Shown here: one piece after another, positions 18,876 to 26,572 of the stretch
Layout: each line of letters opens with the position of its first letter
How positions within the stretch are numbered: the stretch's first letter is position 1
DNA from: Deltaproteobacteria bacterium
GTDB lineage: Bacteria > Myxococcota_A > Polyangia > Polyangiales > Ga0077539
DNA length: 64,000 nucleotides
Assembly: GCA_016704445.1 (NCBI GenBank)
Contig: JADJAE010000009.1
Span: 124,001 to 188,000, forward strand
Direction of reading: 5' to 3'
The notes under the pieces: generated by a model
Told to the model about the DNA's origin: nothing
Seen by the model: the letters and a program-made list of their open reading frames with translations, nothing else
Databases searched by the model: none
Position numbers and translations under genes: made by a program

Positions 18876-19316
18876 GTGGCCGCCGCGGCCGTGGTGCGTC
18901 GCCTCGGGCCGGGCTTCGTGCTGGGCGGGCCGTGGCTGCCATCGATGTGCCTCGCGCTGGGGGCCGTCTCCCTCGCGCTCGCGCTTCGCCCCGCGGCCTG
19001 GGCGCGTGCGGAGGTCGTCGGGCTGGCGATGCTGGCGGGGATGCGGCTCGCGATCCCTCTGGCGCTGACGCTCGGGTGGATCGCCGATGGCAGGGAGGTC
19101 TGGGTCGCGGCGGCGATGCTGGTGGCGCTGCAGGACGCCGGAGCCCGCGGCCTCCGACGGTGGCCCCTGCTCCCCGCGGCGATCGGGACGGCGGTGGTGA
19201 TCGCGTGGAGCGCGACGGAGCCGAGGGTGGCCCCTGCGAGGGCGGTCTTCGTCGCGCTGGCCTGCGCGAGCGCCGCGGCGTGGGGCGCGGAGCGGGCTCA
19301 GGGCGCCGAGCGCTGA
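18876..19316 (+). CDS. Hypothetical small membrane protein
   Basis: About 146 residues if started at GTG 18876. The frame is open from well upstream (to about 18800), but no ATG is available and no ribosome-binding site decides the start. The sequence is mostly hydrophobic, with four to five candidate membrane segments (SMCLALGAVSLALALRP, VVGLAMLAGMRLAIPLALTL, VAAAMLVALQDAG, AVFVALACASAAAWGAE). It resembles no family I know. It lies in the divergent space upstream of cinA and its 3' end overlaps the convergent DUF4403-like gene by 19 bp. The hydrophobic periodicity favours a real gene, but the call is modest. Confidence 0.45.
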   Translation: MAAAAVVRRLGPGFVLGGPWLPSMCLALGAVSLALALRPAAWARAEVVGLAMLAGMRLAIPLALTLGWIADGREVWVAAAMLVALQDAGARGLRRWPLLPAAIGTAVVIAWSATEPRVAPARAVFVALACASAAAWGAERAQGAER

Positions 19317-20791
19317 CCAGTGAGGTCGAGGCCCGTGAGGTCCTGGGAGACCTCCGCGCGGCCCTCGGTCTGTACGCGCACCACGACGCCGTCGGCGACC
19401 ACGAAGGCCCCGACGGGCCGTAGCGTGGTGAGCTCGCCGCGCATGGTGGAGCCGCCGCCGAGGGGGCGGGAGAGCGCCCGCTGGGCGTTGTCTCTCAGCC
19501 GACGGATGCGGTCGCCCAGAGGGAACACCGCGCGTCGTGCGAGGCCCTCACGGAGCGATCCCCGGAGGAGCCAGTCGCCCGCCTGGAGGAGGGTGTTGCG
19601 GGTCTCGAGGGTGTAGTCGAGGTCGCGCACCGTCATGGCCTCTCGCGCGGCGTCGTAGTCGGGCAGGCCCGCGAGGAAGAGGGTCGCGGGGGTTCCGTCG
19701 AAGGGGCCGTCCTGGAAGGTGACGTCGAGCTCGAAGAGCAGCGCCCCGCCGTTGCCGCGCACCCGCACCTCGCGCACCAGCGCGCGGTGGCCCTCCAGCT
19801 CCATCACCCGGCCGCGAAACTCCTGGGCGACCAGGGCCGTGGTCTCCTCGAAGCTCACCCTCGCGTCGAGGGTCAGCCCGAAGCGATCGCTCTGCGACCC
19901 TGGGGCCCGGGGCTCGAGCGCCGGAAGGGGCGAGGGCGATGGGGTAGGGCGGGGGCCCGAGGTGACCACGGGCCGGGCGAAGATGCCGACGCGGGTGCTG
20001 GCGCTCTCGGTGGTGAGCTCGAAGGGCGCCGCGAAGACGCGCTGCGGGGAGAGGGTGAGCCAGAAGCCCTCTCCGAGGTCCATCGGGGTGTTGAGGTTGG
20101 TCCAGAGTTCTTCGGCGCGGGGGCGGAGGTCACCGTGGGCGTGGACGGTGGCGTCCATGCGCTGCGTGGCCGCGGCCACCTGCTGGGCGACGTAGGTCGC
20201 GACGAACTCCGTCACGTCGACGTGGAACATCGTGAGCTCGCAGCGGTCCCGAAACACCGGCGCCGCGGGGACGGTCTGCGCGACGATGCGCCACGACGGG
20301 TCGAGGCGGATGGTGGTGTCGGCGCTCACGGTCACCTGCCGCGGGGCCTCGTTGACGCCGCACGAAGCGACCACCTGGCAGCTCGGCATGAAGGGGATGG
20401 GGAGGCCCATCGGGGCGCCGACGCAGGCCTCGGCGGTGATGGCGAGGGTGGCCTCCACGTGGACGCCGCCGCCCCTGGGCTCGAAGCGGAAGGGCGCGCG
20501 CTGCACCCGATAGCGGACGCCCACGGGCGTGGGGCCGATCATCTGGAAGCGACCGTTGGTGTCGAAGACCTCGGGGACGAGCGACTCCAGGGAGCGGAGG
20601 GTTCCGCGGATGTCGGCGCGCAGCGGGAGGTCGATGGAGGCCGCTGGGAGCGGTGGAAGGACGGCGCCCGGACCAGCAGTCGGAGGCTGCGGGATCTGGA
20701 GCCGGTGGGCGCAGCCGAGGAGGAGGGGGAGGGCGAACAGTGCTGGGTGGGTCCTCACGGCGCGAGTGTACGCGGACCCGGCCGCGGACAT
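19298..20791 (-). CDS. DUF4403-like lipoprotein
   Basis: 497 residues. The N-terminus TRAVRTHPALFALPLLLGCAH is a lipoprotein signal with Cys near residue 27; a GTG at 20758 would also keep the signal. The mature part begins with IDLPLRADIRGTLRSLESLVPEVF. It also contains paired segments of the type SDRFGLTLDARVSFEE and LVREVRVRGNGGALLFELDVTF, plus ATLFLAGLPDYDAARE and MTVRDLDYTLETRNTLLQ, which fit the DUF4403 family of envelope proteins, thought to adopt a TULIP-like lipid-binding fold. It is the last gene of a five-gene minus-strand run starting at 22793, with gaps of 4-45 bp. Function in lipid handling is inference. Confidence 0.7.
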   Translation of the reverse strand: MSAAGSAYTRAVRTHPALFALPLLLGCAHRLQIPQPPTAGPGAVLPPLPAASIDLPLRADIRGTLRSLESLVPEVFDTNGRFQMIGPTPVGVRYRVQRAPFRFEPRGGGVHVEATLAITAEACVGAPMGLPIPFMPSCQVVASCGVNEAPRQVTVSADTTIRLDPSWRIVAQTVPAAPVFRDRCELTMFHVDVTEFVATYVAQQVAAATQRMDATVHAHGDLRPRAEELWTNLNTPMDLGEGFWLTLSPQRVFAAPFELTTESASTRVGIFARPVVTSGPRPTPSPSPLPALEPRAPGSQSDRFGLTLDARVSFEETTALVAQEFRGRVMELEGHRALVREVRVRGNGGALLFELDVTFQDGPFDGTPATLFLAGLPDYDAAREAMTVRDLDYTLETRNTLLQAGDWLLRGSLREGLARRAVFPLGDRIRRLRDNAQRALSRPLGGGSTMRGELTTLRPVGAFVVADGVVVRVQTEGRAEVSQDLTGLDLTGQRSAP

Positions 20792-20803
20792 TCGACGGAC
20801 CGC

Positions 20804-21202
20804 TCAGCGCAGGTGCGCGATGCCCGCGAGCACCGTGAGCGCCAGGCTCGCCAGCGCTGCCGCCTCGAGCACCCGGAGCGAGCGACCCAGGGCGCGCAGG
20901 GCCGTCATCGCGTGGGAGACGTCGGCCCCGGAGGTGTCGACCACCGCCCGGAAGGAGCTCGCCGCGCGGTGGATCCAGCGGGCGAGCACGGCGAGCACCA
21001 TCGCGAGCACGAGGCCCGCCACCGCCAGGATGCCGAAGCGAGCGCCCGGGGGACCGGCCCACCAGAGCGAGTGGAGCGCCTCGGCGGAGAGCGCGATCAC
21101 CAGCGCGGCGAGGGCGACCAGCAGCAGCGACGTGATGCGCATCCGGTGCGCCAGGGTCGCGAAGCGGAGGTTCTCCGAGGCGGTGAACTCGTGCGCGGCC
21201 AT
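20804..21202 (-). CDS. Small membrane protein, paralogue B
   Basis: 132 residues. After a cytosolic start MAAHEFTASENLRFATLA come two or three membrane segments, a conserved amphipathic stretch (HRAASSFRAVVDTSGADV then SHAMTALRALGR) and a C-terminal membrane segment. It shares HEF-x-A-x5-F-x2-LA, R-A-A-x-S-x-RAV-x2-T-x-G-x-DV-x-H-x-MTA-x2-AL-x-R with the gene 4 bp upstream, so the two arose by tandem duplication. I do not recognise the family. It sits 12 bp upstream of the DUF4403-like gene in the same operon. Confidence 0.7.
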   Translation of the reverse strand: MAAHEFTASENLRFATLAHRMRITSLLLVALAALVIALSAEALHSLWWAGPPGARFGILAVAGLVLAMVLAVLARWIHRAASSFRAVVDTSGADVSHAMTALRALGRSLRVLEAAALASLALTVLAGIAHLR

Positions 21203-21206
21203 CGGC

Positions 21207-21620
21207 TCAGCCCCCCTTCGGAAACATCACCGCCACCACCACCGCGAGGCCGAGTACGTAGACCGACAGCATGACGATCAGGGTCGTGAAGGCGCGCTGG
21301 AGCGCGTCGGTGGCCGTCATCAGGTGCGCCACGTCGTCGCCCTCGGTGGTCGCGACCGCGCGGAGGCTGCGGGCCGCGGCGCGGAGCTGGCGCCCGGCCA
21401 CGAAGGGAGGGATCGCGCCGACGAGGCAGATCGCGGCGATGACCGGGGCGGCGTGGGGCGGAAGGTGGAAGGGGGGATGGATCAGCCCGAGGAAGCCCGC
21501 GGCGGCTAGGCAGACGCCGAGGCCGTGGCCCGCGACGCCGACCCGCGCGGCCGAGCTCGCCAGCGACAGGAAGGTCGCGTCGTCGGCGGCGTTGAACTCG
21601 TGGGGGGAGGCTTCAGCCAT
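21207..21620 (-). CDS. Small membrane protein, paralogue A
   Basis: 137 residues, with the same plan as its downstream neighbour: N-terminal HEFNAADDATFLSLA, two hydrophobic hairpin segments, the conserved LRAAARSLRAVATTEGDDV and AHLMTATDALQR block, and a last membrane helix (LIVMLSVYVLGLAVVVAVMF). The conserved block between helices suggests a shared partner or oligomer interface, but no catalytic residues stand out. Gaps to both neighbours are under 10 bp. The family is unknown to me. Confidence 0.7.
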   Translation of the reverse strand: MAEASPHEFNAADDATFLSLASSAARVGVAGHGLGVCLAAAGFLGLIHPPFHLPPHAAPVIAAICLVGAIPPFVAGRQLRAAARSLRAVATTEGDDVAHLMTATDALQRAFTTLIVMLSVYVLGLAVVVAVMFPKGG

Positions 21621-21629
21621 GACGTGTCA

Positions 21630-22028
21630 TCAGCTCCTCGAGAACCAGACGAAGAGCAGGAAGACGAGGCCGACCCCGAGCACCCCGAAGCCCAGGATGG
21701 GGCTCACGGAGAAGCACCAGATGACCAGCTGGATGACGATCCAGACGAGCTCGAAGCCGCCGCCGTCGCTGCTGTGGCTCCGGCCGCCGCCACCATAGGA
21801 CGACCCGCCGCCGCTCCAGGACGACCCGCTGCCCGAGGAGGACGACCCCCCGCCCGACGAGGACGACCCGCTGCCCCAACGCGAGCCGCCGAAGCTCCCG
21901 CCGGTCTGCTGCGCCAGCGAGATCACCGCGGTGTCGCCGAGGGGCGAGGCCACCGCCGCGGGTGCGCCGAGCAGCAGCGCGAGGAGCGCGAGGATCCAGA
22001 GGGGCAGTGCCGAGGGGCGTGGTCGCAC
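21630..22028 (-). CDS. Secreted/membrane protein with Gly-Ser-rich linker
   Basis: 132 residues: signal peptide (LPLWILALLALLLGAPAAVAS), a short polar part, about 55 residues almost only of Gly and Ser with scattered Trp, Tyr and Arg (GGSFGGSRWGSGSSSSGGG and similar), and a C-terminal hydrophobic region of two helices. The beginning resembles the N-terminal half of DUF1517-type membrane proteins, but the DUF1517 domain itself is absent. It lies 45 bp after the phosphoesterase gene and 9 bp before the paralogue pair. Function unknown. Confidence 0.6.
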   Translation of the reverse strand: MRPRPSALPLWILALLALLLGAPAAVASPLGDTAVISLAQQTGGSFGGSRWGSGSSSSGGGSSSSGSGSSWSGGGSSYGGGGRSHSSDGGGFELVWIVIQLVIWCFSVSPILGFGVLGVGLVFLLFVWFSRS

Positions 22029-22073
22029 GGGAGGGGCTCATCATCGCGCGCATCGGAGCGCGGTCGCAAGGCG

Positions 22074-22793
22074 CTACATCGCGTCGAGGTCGAGCACCCG
22101 GAAGGGAGGCGAGTCGGGGAAGGCGCGCCTCATCAGCGGCATCGCGACGTTGTAGACGGGGATGCCCGTGGGGCTGCGCGCCTCGGGGGTGCCGTGGTGC
22201 GCGTGCCCGTGGAAGACCGCGTCGACGGGATAGCGGCCGAGCGGCTCGGCGAGGCGGCTGTTGCCGAGGAAGGCGATGATCTCCGGGGGCTCGCCCATCA
22301 CCGTCTCCTGGATGGGCGCGTAGTGCATCAGCGCCACACGTCGCCCGGTGCGCAGGCGGCTGAGCGCGGACTCCAGCTTCAGCGCCTCGTCGATGGCCTC
22401 CTGCACGAAGCGCTTCACCACGGGCTCGCCCCAGTGCCCGAGGGTGGCCCGCCCGAAGCCTCCGATGAAGCCCTTGATGCCCGCGAAGCCGACGTCGCGC
22501 ACCTCGCAGGCGTCGCCGTCGAGCACCTGCACGCCTGCCTCGCGGAGGATGCGCGCCACATCGTCCTGGGCGCCGGATTCCCAGTCGTGGTTGCCCAGCA
22601 CGGCGATCATGGGGATTCGCACCACCGACAGCTCCTTCGCCAGGACGTGGGCCTCCTCCGCGAGGCCGTAGTCGGTGAGGTCGCCGCAGAGCAGGAGCAC
22701 CTCCGCGAGGTCGTTCACCGGCGCGAGGTGGGGGCCGATGGTGCCTGCGGCGTCCTTGCGACAGTGGATGTCCCCGACGGCGGCGATGCGCAT
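22074..22793 (-). CDS. Calcineurin-like metallophosphoesterase
   Basis: 239 residues. All metal-ligand blocks of the family are visible: GDIHCR (Asp-x-His), LCGDLTDYG (GD-x2-D), LGNHDWESG (GNHD), MHYAPIQ, and FHGHAHHGTPE (GHxH). It would hydrolyse a phosphomonoester or diester in a two-metal centre. No signal peptide, so cytosolic. It heads a minus-strand operon otherwise made of envelope proteins and is divergent (121 bp) from an NTase-fold gene. Substrate unknown. Confidence 0.88.
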   Translation of the reverse strand: MRIAAVGDIHCRKDAAGTIGPHLAPVNDLAEVLLLCGDLTDYGLAEEAHVLAKELSVVRIPMIAVLGNHDWESGAQDDVARILREAGVQVLDGDACEVRDVGFAGIKGFIGGFGRATLGHWGEPVVKRFVQEAIDEALKLESALSRLRTGRRVALMHYAPIQETVMGEPPEIIAFLGNSRLAEPLGRYPVDAVFHGHAHHGTPEARSPTGIPVYNVAMPLMRRAFPDSPPFRVLDLDAM

Positions 22794-22914
22794 GGATGCC
22801 TCTCTGGGGACGCCGCCTCGCGGCCGCCAGCATCCCCCTCATCGTGGCGCGTGGCTTGCTGCCGTTGCAGGCTGAGATGGCTTCACTGGCCACAACGATC
22901 GCGGAGGACGGCGC

Positions 22915-23724
22915 ATGAGACTGGCATCCCTCCTTCCCCAAGAGCCTGCCCTGAACGCGGCGACGCTGGCGCAGTTCGCCAACGCGCTGAGGGCCCTCAA
23001 CGAGCGCGCCGTGCCCTACCTCGTGGGCGGGGCCTACGCGCTCAAGCACTACTGCGGCATCAACCGCGACACCAAGGACGTCGACCTCTTCGTGGAGCGC
23101 TCCGAGCTCGACCGGGCGCTCTCGGCGCTGGAGGACGCGGGCTTCCGTACCGAGCTGGTCTTCTCCCACTGGCTCGCCAAGGCGTGGGTGGGCGACCGCT
23201 TCATCGACGTGATCTTCGGCGCTAAGAACGGCTTCGGCGCAGTGGACCACGGCTGGTTCGAGTACTCCGAGCCGGACGTGCTGCTGGGCGTCCCGGTGCG
23301 AATCTGCCCTGCGGAGGAGACCCTCTGCTCCAAGGCCTTCGTGATGGAGCGGGAGCGCTACGACGGCGCCGACGTCAACCACCTGCTGCTGGCCCGGGGC
23401 GACCGCTTCGACTGGGAGCGGCTCATCGCCCGCTTCGGAGAGCACGCCCGGGTGCTGCTCTCGCACCTGGTGCTCTTCGGGTACGCCTTTCCGGCGGAGC
23501 GGGCGAAGGTGCCGGGGTGGGTGATGTTCGACCTCTGCGCTCGCGTGGTGGCCGAAGGTCCGGAGACGGCCATCCCCCCGGTGTGCAAGGGGACCTTCCT
23601 CTCGAGGCAGCAGTACCTGGTGGACATCGATCGGGGGTGCGCGGATGCCCGGCTGCCCCCGGTCGGCACCATGAGCCCCGAGGACGTCGCGGTCTGGACC
23701 GCGGCCATCGGTCGGGTCCCCTGA
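22915..23724 (+). CDS. NTase-fold protein (DUF6036/AbiEii-like)
   Basis: 269 residues. The segment VGGAYALKHYCGINRDTKDVDLFV holds the minimal nucleotidyltransferase motif (GG ... D-x-D), followed by a third acidic residue near FIDVIFGAKNG. The N-terminal half fits cryptic NTases related to AbiEii/DUF6036. The C-terminal half is helical with WERLIARFGEHARVLLSHLVLF. A GCGGAGGA ribosome-binding site precedes ATG 22915. No antitoxin-like partner is adjacent, so a toxin-antitoxin role is not supported. It is divergent from the metallophosphoesterase and 42 bp upstream of purD. Confidence 0.65.
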   Translation: MRLASLLPQEPALNAATLAQFANALRALNERAVPYLVGGAYALKHYCGINRDTKDVDLFVERSELDRALSALEDAGFRTELVFSHWLAKAWVGDRFIDVIFGAKNGFGAVDHGWFEYSEPDVLLGVPVRICPAEETLCSKAFVMERERYDGADVNHLLLARGDRFDWERLIARFGEHARVLLSHLVLFGYAFPAERAKVPGWVMFDLCARVVAEGPETAIPPVCKGTFLSRQQYLVDIDRGCADARLPPVGTMSPEDVAVWTAAIGRVP

Positions 23725-23766
23725 GCGGGTTCTCGCTTGGGGGCGGAGGGTGGTAACGAGGGAGGG

Positions 23767-25041
23767 GTGAGAGTACTTCTGGTCGGTGGTGGCGGTCGGG
23801 AGCACGCGCTGGCGTGGGCCCTCGCGAGGTCGCGCTCGGTCGACGAGCTGGCGGTGGCGCCGGGCAACCCCGGCATCGCGGAGGTGGCGCGCTGCCTGCC
23901 GATCGGCGTCGCGGACATCGACGGGCTCGTCGAGGCGGCGGTGGCGATGGCGGCCGACCTTGTGGTGATCGGGCCGGAGGGTCCGCTGGTCGCGGGGCTC
24001 GCCGATCGGCTGAGGGAGAGGGGCATCGGGGTCTTCGGCCCGAGCGCGGCGGCGGCGAGGCTCGAGGGCTCCAAGGGGTTCCTGAAGGATCTCTGCGCGA
24101 GGCATGGCATCCCGACGGCGGCGTACCGGCGCTTCACCGACGCGGACGAGGCGGGCGGGTACGTGCGCGCTCATGGAGCGCCGGTGGTGGTGAAGGTCGA
24201 CGGGCTGGCCGCGGGCAAGGGGGTCGTCGTCGCGATGACCGTCGACGAGGCGATCGCGGCGGTCGATGAGGCGCTGCGCGCGCTGCGCTTCGGCGAGGCA
24301 GGGCAGAGCGTGGTGGTGGAGGACTTCCTCGTCGGTCCCGAGATGAGCTTCTTCGCGCTGTCCGACGGGCTCTCCGCGAGCTTCTTCGCCACCGCCATGG
24401 ACTACAAGCGCCTCGGCGACGGAGGCGTCGGACCCAACACCGGCGGCATGGGAGCGATCACCCCGCACCCCATGCAGACGCCCGCGCTCGTCGAGCAGGT
24501 GATGGAGACCATCATCCGCCCGACGGTGGCCGCCATGCGCTCCGAGGGGGCGCCGTTTCGCGGCGTGCTCTACGCGGGGCTGATGCTCACCGAGCGGGGG
24601 CCGATGCTGCTCGAGTACAACGTCCGCTTCGGCGACCCGGAGTGCGAGGCCCTGATGGTGGCGCTCGACGATGACCTCGGGGAGATCCTTCGCGAGGCGA
24701 GCGGGGACGAGGCGCAGGCGAGCCCGAGAGCGCCGCGGTGGCACCGCGGGGCCGTGGCCTGCGTGGTGATGGCGGCGCCCGGTTACCCGGAGAGCCCCGT
24801 GACCGGAGGGGAGATCTCGGGCGTGGGCGACGCCGTCGGGGAGGCGACCTGGGTGTTTCACGCGGGCACCAGGCGTGACGAACTGGGGGCGCTGCGCACC
24901 GCCGGGGGGAGGGTGCTCGATGTCGTCGCGAGGGACGCCTCGCTGGAGGAGGCGGCGCGCCGGGCCTACGCCGCGGTCGCGAAGATCCGCTGGCCCGGAG
25001 AGCAGCACCGCAGCGACGTCGGAACCTGGGGGCAGCCGTGA
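23767..25041 (+). CDS. purD: Phosphoribosylamine-glycine ligase PurD (GARS)
   Basis: 424 residues from GTG 23767 (VRVLLVGGGGREHALAWAL); the open frame extends 10 codons further upstream. It joins phosphoribosylamine and glycine with ATP, the second step of purine synthesis. Family blocks: GNPGIAEVA, VIGPEGPLVAGLAD, VVKVDGLAAGKGV (ATP-grasp loop), DGGVGPNTGGMGAITP, YAGLMLT and EYNVRFGDPECEALM (metal ligands). The length is normal for a monofunctional bacterial PurD. The next gene starts at a GTG overlapping the stop codon. Confidence 0.96.
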   Translation: MRVLLVGGGGREHALAWALARSRSVDELAVAPGNPGIAEVARCLPIGVADIDGLVEAAVAMAADLVVIGPEGPLVAGLADRLRERGIGVFGPSAAAARLEGSKGFLKDLCARHGIPTAAYRRFTDADEAGGYVRAHGAPVVVKVDGLAAGKGVVVAMTVDEAIAAVDEALRALRFGEAGQSVVVEDFLVGPEMSFFALSDGLSASFFATAMDYKRLGDGGVGPNTGGMGAITPHPMQTPALVEQVMETIIRPTVAAMRSEGAPFRGVLYAGLMLTERGPMLLEYNVRFGDPECEALMVALDDDLGEILREASGDEAQASPRAPRWHRGAVACVVMAAPGYPESPVTGGEISGVGDAVGEATWVFHAGTRRDELGALRTAGGRVLDVVARDASLEEAARRAYAAVAKIRWPGEQHRSDVGTWGQP

Positions 25042-26492
25042 CGGGGCGCTGGGGATGGGCGCTGGCGGGGCTGCTGGCGCTGCCTTCGGTCGCGAGCGCG
25101 CAGCAGTCGGGGTCGAGCTGCGACTCGTGCGAGTCGTGCACCGCGGCGCTCTCGCGGGACAGCGCGTTCGCCGATCTGCGCGGCGACATCGACGCGTCGA
25201 GCGCCACCACCTGCGTGCGCATCGCCGGGCGCGGGGCGACCTTCGACGGGCACCGCCACACCGTGCGGGGCGCTGCGGTGGGCGTCGAGGTCGCGGCGGA
25301 GAACGTCGTCGTCCGCAACGTCCAGGCGCAGGAGGGGGGCGTCGGGTTTCGCGTGGCGGGCGGGCGCGCCGTGACCCTGCTCAACGCCGTGGTGAGCGAC
25401 GCGAGGGTGGGCGTGCGCATCGAGCGCTCGAACGACGTGCGGGTGGTGCGCGCGGTGCTGGCGCGCAACCGGGTGGGCGTCTCCATGGGGGCCGACGACG
25501 CGGGGCAGTGCGCCCGAGCGATGCCGCTCGCGAGCACCGGGGTGGTGATCGTGCGGTCGAGGGTGGAGGGCGGTGGGGTCGGCGTGGCGGCCTGCGACGC
25601 GATGCCGGTGCTCACGGGCAACACCGTGGTCAGCAACGACCACGGGGTGCTGCTGGGCGAGGTTCAGGCGCAGGGGGCTGGCGCCCGGGGAGGTCCGTGG
25701 GACGCGTGCTCGTGCGCTCCGGCGCCGGGGGGGTCGGCCCCGGGGACGCTGCTGCTCTTCTCGTCGGGCTGCGGAGGCTGCACGGTGCACGAGAGCTGGC
25801 TGCCGGAGGAGCGGTCGCGCGGGGCGGTGATCCGGGCGCGGTCGGGCGGGGCGGACGGGGGCGTCGACCAGGCGCGCTTCGACGCGCACATCCGGCACTG
25901 CGGGCCGGAGGTGGTCGACGCGCTGGGGGTCCCTGGCTGCGTGCCCAACTACGCGTGCCCGGCGAGCGGGGAGGTCTGGAAGCGGCGCGAGGGCGACCGG
26001 GAGCTGGCCATCGACCGCACCGTGGGCTCTCCCAACGACGTGGTGGCCTTCTCCGAGGCGTGCCGGACGGCGGGGCGGCAGGGCTACGGGCGCGGCGGTC
26101 GGTGCGTCACCGCGGCGCTGCGCTCGAATACCCTGTGCGGTAATCGCCTGGGCGACCTGCGGGTGGCGGGGCCGCTCTCGCGCTGGGGCTCGGTCGACGA
26201 TCGCTGCGGGGTGGTGGAGGGCGGCGGGGCGGCGCGCTGCGCCCGCACCTGCGAGGGGGTCGAGCTGGCGGCGGTGTCCGCGCCCGTCCCAGCGGCGGCG
26301 AGGCCCTCGGCGCCGGCCATCCCGTCGATCGAGGAGGCACCCTCGGACGCGGGTGCGGGAGGGTTCCGGCCCTCGGTGGCGCCGGTGACGGGCGGGCCGA
26401 GGTCGTTGGGTACGGCGGTGTGGTGGGAGATCGCCGGGGTGCTGGCCTCGGCGGTGGGCTTCGGACTCTGGCGCAGGCGACGCCGGTCGTAG
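25038..26492 (+). CDS. Secreted right-handed beta-helix protein with C-terminal anchor
   Basis: 484 residues. GTG start overlaps the purD stop (GTGA). Signal peptide ends near ALPSVASAQQ. Residues about 45-240 show short repeated strands (GATFDGHRHTVRGAAVGVEV, NVVVRNVQAQEGGVGFRV, TLLNAVVSDARVGVRI, VVIVRSRVEGGGVGV), as in right-handed parallel beta-helix (NosD/pectate-lyase-like) proteins. Many Cys suggest disulfides. A Pro/Ala-rich stretch precedes a C-terminal hydrophobic helix plus RRRRR (about residues 460-484). This tripartite tail is like MYXO-CTERM/PGF-CTERM sorting signals, though the Cys seen in MYXO-CTERM is lacking. Probably a cell-surface protein; ligand unknown. Confidence 0.7.
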   Translation: MTGRWGWALAGLLALPSVASAQQSGSSCDSCESCTAALSRDSAFADLRGDIDASSATTCVRIAGRGATFDGHRHTVRGAAVGVEVAAENVVVRNVQAQEGGVGFRVAGGRAVTLLNAVVSDARVGVRIERSNDVRVVRAVLARNRVGVSMGADDAGQCARAMPLASTGVVIVRSRVEGGGVGVAACDAMPVLTGNTVVSNDHGVLLGEVQAQGAGARGGPWDACSCAPAPGGSAPGTLLLFSSGCGGCTVHESWLPEERSRGAVIRARSGGADGGVDQARFDAHIRHCGPEVVDALGVPGCVPNYACPASGEVWKRREGDRELAIDRTVGSPNDVVAFSEACRTAGRQGYGRGGRCVTAALRSNTLCGNRLGDLRVAGPLSRWGSVDDRCGVVEGGGAARCARTCEGVELAAVSAPVPAAARPSAPAIPSIEEAPSDAGAGGFRPSVAPVTGGPRSLGTAVWWEIAGVLASAVGFGLWRRRRRS

Positions 26493-26572
26493 GGCGAGTT
26501 TCGCGACGGGCCTCTGGCGTTGTACAACCCCGGCCCCGCGACGGACGGGTCGCGCGGAGGAGAGGCGAGTCC

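Noticed and set aside
19298..21274. Plus-strand open frames of 158 to 495 codons opposite the DUF4403 and small membrane genes.
   Set aside because: Ala/Arg/Gly/His-rich shadows without signal peptides or motifs; the minus-strand genes have signal sequences, membrane helices and tight operon spacing.
22915..23724. An AbiE-type toxin-antitoxin system.
   Set aside because: Only the NTase-like gene is present; no AbiEi-like antitoxin lies beside it and its neighbours are purD and a phosphoesterase.
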